A DNA stretch of 64,000 bases from Jaltomata sinuosa (lineage: Eukaryota > Streptophyta > Magnoliopsida > Solanales > Solanaceae), in the NCBI GenBank assembly GCA_003996215.1, contig QJPP01007216.1:1-64000 (forward strand), given 5' to 3'. The number at the start of each line of letters is the position of its first letter. The first letter of the stretch is position 1. Positions 23,187 through 32,992 of this stretch are shown in pieces. The notes beneath the pieces are model-generated. The model was not told where the DNA came from, searched no databases, and worked only from the letters and a program-made list of their open reading frames with translations. Made by a program: the position numbers and the translations under genes.

Positions 23187-24690
23187 AACTTGGTATCAGA
23201 GTATCAGGTTCAAGAGTCCTAGGGTGTATGAAGGCTGCATCGAGTAGAATCTCTTTCATGTATGTGAACTGTGCCACACTTATGAGAGGGAAGCTACGAG
23301 ATATCTTAGGAAAAATTTCACTTCTTTCATGATCAATATCGTGCGATAGAGTTTAACTCTATTACTCTTCTAATCCAACCTTTATGCGTTTTAGATTATC
23401 CCTCTTCGCTGTGCCATACCTCGTCGAGCCGTTCAAAATGTTAACCCTCTGATTCCAGACCCCAAGGTCACAAATATGGAGTTTAGGAATGCCATTCATA
23501 TGCTAGCTCAAACTGTGTTTGCTCAGGCCAATCAGCAGGCTCCTATCCCCATCCATCCCCAAGGTGGAGCAATTGCGGCCCGAGTTTGAGACTTCATTCG
23601 CATAAACTCTCCTGAGTTCTGGGGTTCGAAAGTTGGTAAGGATCCACAAAATTTCATGGATAAGGTGAGGAAGGTCTTGGATGTGATGCAGGTTGTTGGA
23701 ATTGATGGTGTTGAGCTTGCTTTCTATCAGCTCAAGGATGTAGCTCATATTTGGTATACTCAGTGGAAGGATGCTAGGGCTAGGGATGTAGTCCCTATGA
23801 CTTGGGAGTGCTTTGAAGGGCTTTGCTTGATCGGTTCTTCCCTAGGGAGTTGAGGCAAGCTAAGGCCAAAGAGTTCATGAATTTGAGGCAGGGATCTATG
23901 TTGGTTTAGGAGTATGGGTTGAGGTTCACCCAACTTTCTAGGTATGCTCCTTCTGTGGTGGCTGATCCACAAGATCAGATAAGTAAGTTCATTTATAGAG
24001 TGTCAGATTTGGTGAAGAAGGAGTGCAGGTCTACTATGCTTTTGGGTGACATGAATATTTCCAGACTTATGACTCATGCTCATAGATTGAGGGAGAAAAG
24101 TTGAGGAAAATGGCAAGAGAGAACAAGAGGGCCAGATTAGATGGTTCGGGTTTTAGCCATCACAGGTCCGGAGGTGGACACCGCTCTTCATTTCAGAAGA
24201 AGTCGTCAGGACCCATTCATTCTTTAACTAGTGCTCCTACTCAGGCCCCCAGGCCTCGTCATGATCAGACAGGTGGAGGATCAGGTTCTTATTCGCAGGG
24301 GAGTATTGCAAAGGGGACTCCTTACCCTTCTTGCAACAAATATGGTAAAAGTCACCTTGGTGAGTGTTTAGTTGGTTCAGGTGGATGCTTTGGGTGTGGT
24401 CAGGTTGGACACAAGATTAAGGATTTCCCTTCAGCTAAGAAGGGATAGGGAGGTAGTAGGACTCAGTCTGCTCTAGCAGCCCCAGGTGGTCGACTGGCCC
24501 AGCAGGGCACTGCTTCTAGTTCTGGTGGTCAGCTCCAGAACCGCCTTTATGCCATGTCCTCTCGCTAGAACCAGGAGAGTTCACCGGACGTTGTTACTAG
24601 TATGTTGAAAGTTTTCTCTTTCGATGTGTATGCTTTATTGGACCCCGGTGCCTCCTTATATTTTGTGACCCCTTAGTTGCTTGCAAGTTC
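23187..24690 (+). pseudogene. Second Tekay leader and gag copy, truncated in protease
   Basis: A leader with the primer site is followed by a gag region highly similar to 15923-17100 (same VRKVLDVMQVVGIDGVELAF core at 23656). It has an intact knuckle CFGCGQVGHKIKD near 24385, stops at about 23590, 23910 and 24447, and a protease start LDPGASLYFVTP that keeps the catalytic Asp. Similarity ends abruptly at about 24690 (ttgcaagttc). It preserves the sequence around the Ogre insertion site in uninterrupted form. Confidence 0.82.
23190..23202 (+). other. tRNA-Met primer binding site of the second Tekay unit
   Basis: ttggtatcagagt four bases after the LTR end. TGGTATCAGAG is complementary to the 3' end of initiator tRNA-Met, the usual primer of this lineage. 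Confidence 0.8.
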
Positions 24691-24871
24691 AATTTATAGT
24701 ATATTCAGAGATTTTCAACTTAAACTCTAAACCTTATATCTTATTCAGTTTAGCTTCCGCTTAGTTATTATTATTCAGAATGCTTAGTGTATGCTAGACC
24801 ATGGGTTAGCTTGGGGTCACTTGTATCTCTAAGCATCGTGTCGCATCCAGGATGTAGACTCGAGGCATGCC
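24691..24871 (+). repeat. Terminal piece of a Tekay-like LTR
   Basis: The stretch catgggttagcttggggtca ... gtagactcgaggcatgcc resembles the tail of the LTR at 20666-23186 (ccaagggttaacttagggca ... gggcgtgaca) and common LTR ends of this group. It follows the truncated gag directly, so a deletion from protease into the next LTR is likely. Confidence 0.5.
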
Positions 24872-27070
24872 AAGTAATTAAGTTACTTTTAAGAAGATTT
24901 TCTTGTTGATGCTCTCCCATAATTTATTTTTGTGCAATTTTATTCTAGAATATTATTTAAATCAAGTGTAAAAAATCAACTAAAATCGAACTTATTCTAT
25001 TTGTGATTAAAAACCTAGTTGAGTTAACTACAAATTAACCGAACCATGGTTCATATTCAATTTTTGGCACCATTAGTAAGTATATTGTTGGCACCCACAA
25101 CTTTCAAATTCTGAATATACCTTTGATTGCAAGTTTATGTTTATTTTATTGTATTGAGATATTGGGAGATTAATTTATAGATTGTGAAGTCCGGGGATTG
25201 TCAAGATACCTCGTGAGAAGGTCATTTCATGTAAATAACTATAGCAGGTAGAAAGTGTGTAAAAACACCATTGTATTGGAAAGTTTACGAGCTTGTCGCT
25301 CAGCTATTATTTGTCAGATTGTGTATGTGATGTGAGCTTATTGATTAGTTGCTCATACAACTCCCTTACTTGTCATTTGCCATAGATAACGATTGTTGTT
25401 TTAAAGAGAGATGGACACTTCATAAGATTATATGAATCAAGAATCTAGGTATGTAAGGCTAAAACTTTCTTCGTTGTTAAAGAACAACCCCATGTCACTT
25501 GTTTCTCTTATATGGGTCAGCAAGGTCCAAATAACATATACTATATACTCCTAACATGTTACATGTTATATACATAACCGTCACTTGTTTTATGCTCTAC
25601 TTTCCTTCATACTTCACTTGTCCACTTGTTCATGAGTTCTTATCACTTGTCATTACTCCTTACGAGTTGAGTACTTATGTAGTTACACATGGTCGTACTT
25701 GTCTTTACTTCAAATGCTCATATACTTCACATGGTATATCTGTCATGTGTTTTAAAATAAATCACTTGCTAAAGTATCACCATCACTTGTACATTTGATC
25801 AATGGGTAACATGATGCATTTGTTCCATTGAACCACTTGTTATATGCATTTATGGCTCACTTTCTACATTGATTCACTTGTTATATACCTTATGACTTCA
25901 CTTGATAACTACCTAAAATGAAGGGGGTAGACATGCGTTCACTTGCCATCCGACGTGACGCTAATCTCGTGCATGGGATTAAGGCCCTATACCTTCACTT
26001 GTAGAGCCTTATATAGTGTACCTACCTATGGACAGACCTTCACTTGCTAAGCCTTTATGGCATACCTTCATGTGCTACAAGACTTATGAGACTGAATCAC
26101 TTGTAAGTGATTTTCACTAGAAATAAATAATATATGCAATTCATGTGGTAATATTATTTCGGAGGCTTATCCGTTGACTTGCTCCCTAGAAATTACATAA
26201 CACATTGGAACTTAAGTGTACAGTTTATCACTTTCCCACTTGATAATAAACAATCCTAAGACATTTGAATAACGAGCTAATAATGGCAAGTTATGGTCTA
26301 TGGTTCGAGAAGGTGTTTCTAGTGTTCACTTGCTTAACTTTATATTTAGTTCATATGAGATTTCTAACTTGTCACTTATTGTTCTGTCTTGTTTACATAC
26401 GAGTACATGCTTTATATGTGCTCATGTCCCAATCATTGGGGGCACTGCATTTTCATAAATGTAGGATCTGACGCATAAGTTGGAAGACCATCTCACTAGG
26501 CACTTTTCATTTCAGTTGTACATTTGGTGAGCTCCACGTCTACCTAGAGCTAGGATGTGTCTAGTACTCTTTTGTTGTACATTTACAATATGGGTATGTT
26601 AGGGCCCTATCTCGACCATATGTCAGTTGTATAGTTTTTAATTCTAATAGAGGCTTCGTAGACACTGCGATGTGTAGATATGTAGTCACTTGTTCCACCA
26701 TACACATGTTTTAGTTAGACCATTTTGCCCTTATATGTATATACAATACTTGTTATTTGTTTCACCTGCATTATTACACTTGTTATATCATTTTGTAAGG
26801 TTCACCAGCATAGTAATACATGCTCATATGGTTCTTTTCCGCCTCATCTAGCTTGGGACATGACAACTTATCAATGTAATAAGCATTTGAGAACACATGT
26901 AGAATTTTTTACAAAATCTAAACTCAAAGTGTCTAATAAGATCACTTTATTATGTGTTTTGGTGCTCAATTGAAACATGCTCTACTTCAAGTTGTTTTAA
27001 AAAAAATTACTGACAAGTTTAATAGGCTATCGATGTATTAAGTATTTTTTTTCCTCTTCCAATACAAGGG
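24872..27070. other. No gene; AT-rich tract with a CACTTG-rich core (25490-26790)
   Basis: No domain or plausible gene is seen. From about 25490 to 26790 the hexamer CACTTG, mostly as tCACTTGt, recurs about 20 times on the + strand at irregular spacing. The end of the block (caatacaaggggtgtcacaa) looks like a polypurine tract running into an LTR start at 27071, so the tract may be the 3' UTR of another retroelement. Confidence 0.4.
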
Positions 27071-27690
27071 GTGTCACAACCCTAAATTTGGAATTGTGAT
27101 GACACCTACCATATCCCTCCTGGTAGGTAAGTCAACCTTTCACAAGACATAAATTATAAAGAAATTGGTGGAAGTAATGTAAATGATAACACAATAATCA
27201 AGATTTTCAAATATCTCTTTCATTAATAAATAAAGAAGCATCAACTAAACCAACCCAAGACACAATGTCATGTACACAAGAGTGTCTAATACAATGAAGA
27301 AAAACTAACAAAAATTTGATACATCACTGTCCAATACATAAGGAATAGAAAATGAAGATACAGAGGGAAATGGGTCAAGTCTCTAGAGGCGAGAGCTCAC
27401 TACAATAATCACGAACAAAATCAGGGACCACATTGGAGACTCGTACTAGGATCTGCATCAGAAAAGATGCAAAAAATATAGGCTGAGTATAAACCACTAG
27501 TATTCAGTAGATATCATAGTTCAATCGAGCTTAAGTAGTTACTATATTGCATAAATAATGTTAAAGTAACCCTACACAAAAAAAAAACTCAACAGTTTAT
27601 TATCAATAAAATATCAAGAGAAATATACAAAAACTAAATATAAGATGCAATATGATGCAATGACCAATGATCTACTGATATACACTAAAG
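27071..27690 (+). repeat. 5' part of a Ty3-type LTR (TGTCACAACCC start)
   Basis: Starts after the purine run acaagggg with tgtcacaaccctaaatttgg and a short palindrome (ggtgtcac ... gtgatgacacc), a common LTR head in Solanaceae Ty3 elements. Downstream text such as ctaggatctgcatcagaaaa also fits. It stops where the hAT-like arm begins. No right end was found. Confidence 0.5.
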
Positions 27691-28207
27691 ATATCAATTG
27701 GGCCGGATTGACCGGACTAGACCGATATTAAGGGGGCTGGGCTGCGCTGTTCCTCCAAATGGATCAGTACCCGAACGAGTTTGTTTCACCGACCAAAAAC
27801 TCAGAACCAGTTAATTTGGTACTGTCATATCATGAACAATATCGATTAACTCAGAACGGCCCGAAATGGTTAACCTAATTTTTAAAAATAAATTGACTGT
27901 TGGACTTGGGGAGCTAGTCAAAGTTACCGTTTTTACAGTTGTGGGCCCAAAAGATAGTTATTTTGAGTTTTTGACTGAATTTTTATTTTGGTATTAATTT
28001 TTTAATTTTATTTTATATTTTTTTAAAAAAAATCCTGTAATCTATAAATACCCCTTTTCTTCTTCATATTTTCCCCACGAATTACAATTTTATCACTACT
28101 TTTTCAAGTTTCAAACTCTCTCTCAAATTTCCAACTTCTTATTAGTTATTTCTCTTAGAGTGCAAACAAGATTTATTATATTTTCTTAATTATTATTTAT
28201 TAGTTTA
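27691..28207 (+). mobile_element. hAT-like 5' arm and promoter, cut by the EPRV locus
   Basis: A subterminal stretch with ggccggattgaccggactag, then ctataaataccccttttctt (TATA at about 28042) and a pyrimidine-rich leader. This layout is typical of the 5' region of Solanaceae hAT elements. No transposase follows because viral sequence starts at 28208. Confidence 0.45.
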
Positions 28208-28793
28208 CTATATTGCAGTCATTTATTGCTACTGAATAGTTTGCACTTATTATAAATTTAAATTTTTGGTATATTAGATTTCCTTTTACTGCACTTATTA
28301 TACTCTTCTCTATAGGTTCAATTATTCTGTCATCTGCTAGATATATTTCAATAGGTGTATCTATACCTTCTCTAAAACATGCTTTTATTAATATTTCTGT
28401 TCCTCCTAGATGTACATACCTTATTGGTTCTTTAGTTTGTAGTGCTTGTATTTCTTTGTTTATTATTCTCTTGTTTATTATAGGAATTCTGGCTTTTCCT
28501 CTAGTATATTTACAGTCTATTATATGCTCTTTCTGACTTACCACATAGTATTCTTCTTTTTGTCTCTTAAATATATTTTTTAGTCTTGGTAATTTGAATA
28601 TTTTTTCTACACTTAAATCTAATTCCTTTCCTTTTATTTGTTCAAATATATTTCTATCAAATATTACTTTTTGTTCCGAAGATTCTTCATTCATATGTTC
28701 TTCTTTTATTACTTGTACTTCCTTTTCAGTCATTATCTAATTCTTCGTTTACTTCATTTTCAGATAATTCATATATGCTATCGTCATCGCTAT
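28208..28793 (-). pseudogene. EPRV movement-protein fragment, inverted
   Basis: The minus strand repeats, almost base for base, the end of the coat ORF and the first 174 or so codons of the movement-protein ORF (31729-32308 in the main copy). It breaks off mid-gene at the left edge. The right edge joins a direct viral fragment within a few bases at 28793-28797, a head-to-head style junction with short microhomology. It lacks most of the 30K-family core and cannot encode a complete protein. Confidence 0.88.
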
Positions 28794-28796
28794 CAT

Positions 28797-29175
28797 TAGC
28801 CGAGATAATAGAAATTATATCTAGAATAGAATATAAATATGTTAAATATTTAAAATATAAATATTCAAAGAACAATGAATAATAGTGACGAATATAGGCA
28901 AAACCTTAATAAAATAATTATAGAAAAAAGACAAGAATTACAATATAGGCAAAATAGACTTAACTACAACATAATTGCAGGAGTTTGTAAAGAATCTATT
29001 AAAGCACAAAGGAAAACTATATTTTACTTACAATTACAAATAGATAGTTTAGAATACAAATTACAACATAATTTATAAATGAATAAAGAAGAATTTGCTA
29101 TAGACGAAAAAACATATGAAAATCACAACGGATTAAAAATAAAGATTATATTTTCAAATTTAGGACGACGATATA
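28797..29175 (+). pseudogene. EPRV fragment: small ORF end, 67-aa ORF and coat-protein start
   Basis: A direct copy of 29772-30150 of the main unit. It includes a complete 67-codon ORF at 28875-29078 that differs from the one at 29853 by one residue (Asn for Asp), then the first 30 or so codons of the coat ORF from 29079. Similarity ends at gacgacgatata. Confidence 0.88.
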
Positions 29176-29203
29176 GATTATTAGTTTATCATATAAAAAA
29201 TAT

Positions 29204-29461
29204 ATGAACATGAATAATGAAATCATGCCTACTTATTTTACCTATTTACATGATGAAATGATTTATGATTATAAGATATTAATCTTATATGTGCTTAAAG
29301 ATATAGAAATAACAGATCTAAGAAAATTGATATGGGAAAAGATATTCAGTAATGAAGAGTTAGAACTAATAAACCAAGAATGGTATCAAATAGGATTGCA
29401 TGAACTAGATTCAGAATTCGAAAAGCTTGATATAAACGAATTAGAATTAGATTCAGATTAA
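29204..29461 (+). CDS. 85-aa leader ORF, first copy (terminal redundancy)
   Basis: Encodes the same 85-residue acidic protein as 36821-37078, with one residue difference near the start (NNE against NNK). It lies in the left terminal repeat, cut off from the pregenomic promoter, so it would be silent unless a host promoter reads through. No known domain. Confidence 0.45.
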   Translation: MNMNNEIMPTYFTYLHDEMIYDYKILILYVLKDIEITDLRKLIWEKIFSNEELELINQEWYQIGLHELDSEFEKLDINELELDSD

Positions 29462-29649
29462 TGATAAAATACTTTGAAATTTGGCAAAAAAGAAGTAAGA
29501 ATAATTATAAGATAAAAATTATTAAGAATCCCAATAAACTAAGTAAACTTTTTAAGATTTTGTATATACGAAGTTCAAAATATAGAATCCCTAAAACTAT
29601 TCTAAATAAAATAATATGTTAAGAAAAAATACAGGACCACCCCCCAGTT

Positions 29650-29661
29650 TGGTATCAGAGC
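29650..29661 (+). other. EPRV primer-binding site (genome position 1), left copy
   Basis: TGGTATCAGAGC, complementary to initiator tRNA-Met and preceded by a C-rich run. In Caulimoviridae this site defines the start of minus-strand synthesis. It lies two bases upstream of the first small ORF. Confidence 0.85.
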
Positions 29662-29662
29662 T

Positions 29663-29860
29663 ATGGATGATTTAAAACATATTAAAAGGAAGATAAGGAA
29701 ATCAAAAAGAAGATTAGAGAAGTTATACCCAGTTTATAAACAACTTAGTATTGCAAAAGAAGATAATGATAAATTAGCCGAGATAATAGAAATTATATCT
29801 AGAATAGAATATAAATATGTTAAATATTTAAAATATAAATATTCAAAGAACAATGAATAA
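29663..29860 (+). CDS. EPRV small basic ORF (65 aa)
   Basis: Starts two bases after the primer site. Lys/Arg-rich helix-prone protein (KRKIRKSKRRLEKL) with no recognised domain. Its stop overlaps the next ORF's start by 8 bases, which suits relay reinitiation as seen in compact pararetroviral genomes. A small ORF right after the primer site occupies the position of ORF VII in caulimoviruses, but no homology is claimed. Confidence 0.6.
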   Translation: MDDLKHIKRKIRKSKRRLEKLYPVYKQLSIAKEDNDKLAEIIEIISRIEYKYVKYLKYKYSKNNE

Positions 29861-30056
29861 TAGTGACGAATATAGGCAAAACCTTAATAAAATAATTATA
29901 GAAAAAAGACAAGAATTACAATATAGGCAAAATAGACTTGACTACAACATAATTGCAGGAGTTTGTAAAGAATCTATTAAAGCACAAAGGAAAACTATAT
30001 TTTACTTACAATTACAAATAGATAGTTTAGAATACAAATTACAACATAATTTATAA
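29853..30056 (+). CDS. EPRV small ORF (67 aa), helical
   Basis: Begins at ATG 29853, overlapping the previous stop by 8 bases, and ends TAA directly before the coat-protein ATG at 30057. Charged, Gln-rich and helix-prone (EKRQELQYRQNRL). Function unknown. The fragment at 28875 preserves it with one substitution. Its back-to-back placement suggests translation linked to its neighbours on the pregenomic RNA. Confidence 0.6.
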   Translation: MNNSDEYRQNLNKIIIEKRQELQYRQNRLDYNIIAGVCKESIKAQRKTIFYLQLQIDSLEYKLQHNL

Positions 30057-31793
30057 ATGAATAAAGAAGAATTTGCTATAGACGAAAAAACATATGAAAA
30101 TCACGACGGATTAAAAATAAAGATTATATTTTCAAATTTAGGACGACGATATAAAAAAATAGGAGATAATCTAAGTCTAATGTTAGAAAAAGAATCTTTA
30201 AGACTAGAAGATAGCTTGACGGCAATGGTAAGGCTAGCTAGAGAAAATGAAGAAATAGATCGGAAAAATGAGATAACTATCATTAAACAACAAGCAAAAC
30301 AAGAAATACAACAAATTGAAGAAGTAAAAAATGATAGGATAATAGCATTAGAAAAAGAATTAGCTAAATTAAAAGAATTATATGCTGCAAAACGAAAAGA
30401 AAAAGAAATTGAGACAAAATTAAAGACAGAAATAGAAAATTTTAAAGAAAAATTACAAATAGAAGAACCAAGTGAAGAAGAATTAGGTATAAATGAAATA
30501 AACGATAATCAGACAGAGCAAAATTCGGAAATAAGCGAAACTTATACAGAAATGATAAAAAATATAGAAAAAATAGATGAAGATATTGAAATAAATGCAG
30601 GAGATGTTGAAGGAGAGAAAGAACAAGAAGCTAGTACATCAGGAGTTAAAAACCCAAAAATATTAAATCCAATATACTACACAGTAAGCTATGAGCAATC
30701 TGACAGACAAAATAGTTTATGGGATAAAAGACTAAATAGAAAATGGACTCCAAAACCAACTAACCAAAATAGTAATTTCTTAGAATTAGACTGCGTGTCA
30801 GATATGAATAAATCAATCCAACTATGGGTAGGATATATAGCAAAACAGTTAATAGATAATAAAATAAGCATAGCAGAAACACCAGGATATATAGAACGAA
30901 CATTCTTAGGAACAGTAAAATTATGGCTACTTAATTTATCAGAAGACTATATAAAAACACTAAGAAACAACAAAACTATAAATAACGAAGCAGCAACTAC
31001 ATCTATTGATATTTTACACAAATATGAAGTAGCAATACGAAACGAGTTTAGTAGTACAACTACAGAGACAGAAGAACAAAATAAGGATAAACAATTTAAT
31101 AGAAATTTAATGTTGAAATTAGCAATATGTAATATGTGTTATATAGATGAATATACATGTGTATTTAGAGAATATTATTATAAAGGTAAATACACGCCAG
31201 AAGAAGCAAAAGAAGTAAGAAAACTATATTTTACAAAATTACCAGAACCATTTAGTACAAGAATAATAAAAGATTGGAATAATGCAGGATTACAAGATAC
31301 ACTAGGAGCTATGGTAAGATTTTTACAAAATTGGTATTCAGGTATATGTGAGAAATATAAAGAAAAAATGAAGATGGAAAAATCTATAATAAGAAACTTA
31401 TCATGTTGTAGAGATAGAGTAGCACCCCAATTCGGATGCACAAATAATTACTACAAAAAGAATAGGAAAGTAGGAAAATTTAAAAGATATAAATCCCAAT
31501 ATAAAAATAAAAGGCCTAGAAGACAATATTATGTAAGAAACTATAATAATAAAAAGCCATTTAAACCAAAGAAGAAAATAACTGAATGTACATGTTATAA
31601 TTGCGGAAAACTAGGACATTTAGCTAGAGATTGTAGATTACCTAAGAATCCTAAAAGAAAGCAAATAGCAGAAATAATAATAAATAATGAAGAATACATG
31701 CAACTAGAATATCTAGACTATGAATTAAGCGATGACGATAGCATATATGAATTATCTGAAAATGAAGTAAACGAAGAATTAGATAATGACTGA
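30057..31793 (+). CDS. EPRV coat protein (Gag-like, CCHC zinc finger)
   Basis: An intact 578-codon ORF. Residues about 40-145 are Lys/Glu-rich and probably coiled coil, followed by an acidic stretch. The central region (about 190-460) would be the capsid core, and a strongly basic block lies around 470-510. The knuckle CYNCGKLGHLARDC sits at about 513-526, followed by an acidic tail. This layout matches Caulimoviridae coat proteins, which encapsidate the DNA and bind the pregenomic RNA. The stop overlaps the movement-protein start by 8 bases. No internal stop is seen. Confidence 0.85.
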   Translation: MNKEEFAIDEKTYENHDGLKIKIIFSNLGRRYKKIGDNLSLMLEKESLRLEDSLTAMVRLARENEEIDRKNEITIIKQQAKQEIQQIEEVKNDRIIALEKELAKLKELYAAKRKEKEIETKLKTEIENFKEKLQIEEPSEEELGINEINDNQTEQNSEISETYTEMIKNIEKIDEDIEINAGDVEGEKEQEASTSGVKNPKILNPIYYTVSYEQSDRQNSLWDKRLNRKWTPKPTNQNSNFLELDCVSDMNKSIQLWVGYIAKQLIDNKISIAETPGYIERTFLGTVKLWLLNLSEDYIKTLRNNKTINNEAATTSIDILHKYEVAIRNEFSSTTTETEEQNKDKQFNRNLMLKLAICNMCYIDEYTCVFREYYYKGKYTPEEAKEVRKLYFTKLPEPFSTRIIKDWNNAGLQDTLGAMVRFLQNWYSGICEKYKEKMKMEKSIIRNLSCCRDRVAPQFGCTNNYYKKNRKVGKFKRYKSQYKNKRPRRQYYVRNYNNKKPFKPKKKITECTCYNCGKLGHLARDCRLPKNPKRKQIAEIIINNEEYMQLEYLDYELSDDDSIYELSENEVNEELDND

Positions 31794-32985
31794 AAAGGAA
31801 GTACAAGTAATAAAAGAAGAACATATGAATGAAGAATCTTCGGAACAAAAAGTAATATTTGATAGAAATATATTTGAACAAATAAAAGGAAAGGAATTAG
31901 ATTTAAGTGTAGAAAAAATATTCAAATTACCAAGACTAAAAAATATATTTAAGAGACAAAAAGAAGAATACTATGTGGTAAGTCAGAAAGAGCATATAAT
32001 AGACTGTAAATATACTAGAGGAAAAGCCAGAATTCCTATAATAAACAAGAGAATAATAAACAAAGAAATACAAGCACTACAAACTAAAGAACCAATAAGG
32101 TATGTACATCTAGGAGGAACAGAAATAATAATAAAAGCATGTTTTAGAGAAGGTATAGATACACCTATTGAAATATATCTAGCAGATGACAGAATAATTG
32201 AACCTATAGAGAAGAGTATAATAAGTGCAGTAAAAGGAAATTTAATATACCAAAAATTTAAATTTATAATAAGTGCAAACTATTCAGTAGCAATAAATGA
32301 CTGCAATATAGATAAATCATTAGTATTATATTGGAAAATGACAGGAATTGAACTAGCCCCAGGCAGTAAAGTATTTACAGCAAGATGTAAAAATCTATAT
32401 GTCTTAACAACAAAACATAAAATAACAGCAAAAAATAAAATCAATAGAATAAAAATAGAAAACCCTTTTGAACAAATTGTTTCAGTAATAGAAAACAATG
32501 ATTATAGCTATAAGGAAATAGATGTAGAAGAAAACTTAGAAATAGTAAGTGATAGGATAAGCACATCTAAAAGAAAAAGTTGTAGTGACACACCCCAGTC
32601 ATCAAGAAATTCAGTAACAATAAAAGAGATAGAGCCAAATTACTATTATATAACTGGAATACTAGACCAAAGAAAATTTATTATAACAATAAACACAGGA
32701 CAAGAAGAAAATTATATAACAAGAGAATTAGTGACAGAAGAAGAAATAAATTCTATAGAACACTCAGATATACCAAAAGCATTTACAGCATTAAGAGAAA
32801 CAGTAGAAAAAGAATTGATCATTGGCGGAATACCAATGATAATAAATTTTAAAATATATCACGGAGATAAAAATATCATATTAGGAATAAAATGGTTGGA
32901 AGATATGAAACCATATAATTTAGAAAACAATCAGTTAACTGTTACATATAAGAATAAGAAAGTCACAATAAAACGAACAATGTGA
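31786..32985 (+). CDS. EPRV movement protein with C-terminal retropepsin-like domain
   Basis: An intact 399-codon ORF. Residues about 95-215 (YVHLGGTEIIIKACFREG, then PIEIYLADDRI) fit the 30K movement-protein superfamily, which builds tubules for cell-to-cell transport. A Ser/Thr-rich linker follows at about 260-280. The last 120 residues look like a retropepsin fold: a segment at about 300-305 reads INTGQ where an active enzyme has a catalytic DTG or DSG, and IILGIKWL near 365 resembles the second conserved Gly motif. A separate, canonical protease starts the next ORF. The domain call is by eye. Confidence 0.78.
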   Translation: MTEKEVQVIKEEHMNEESSEQKVIFDRNIFEQIKGKELDLSVEKIFKLPRLKNIFKRQKEEYYVVSQKEHIIDCKYTRGKARIPIINKRIINKEIQALQTKEPIRYVHLGGTEIIIKACFREGIDTPIEIYLADDRIIEPIEKSIISAVKGNLIYQKFKFIISANYSVAINDCNIDKSLVLYWKMTGIELAPGSKVFTARCKNLYVLTTKHKITAKNKINRIKIENPFEQIVSVIENNDYSYKEIDVEENLEIVSDRISTSKRKSCSDTPQSSRNSVTIKEIEPNYYYITGILDQRKFIITINTGQEENYITRELVTEEEINSIEHSDIPKAFTALRETVEKELIIGGIPMIINFKIYHGDKNIILGIKWLEDMKPYNLENNQLTVTYKNKKVTIKRTM

Positions 32986-32992
32986 GATAAAA

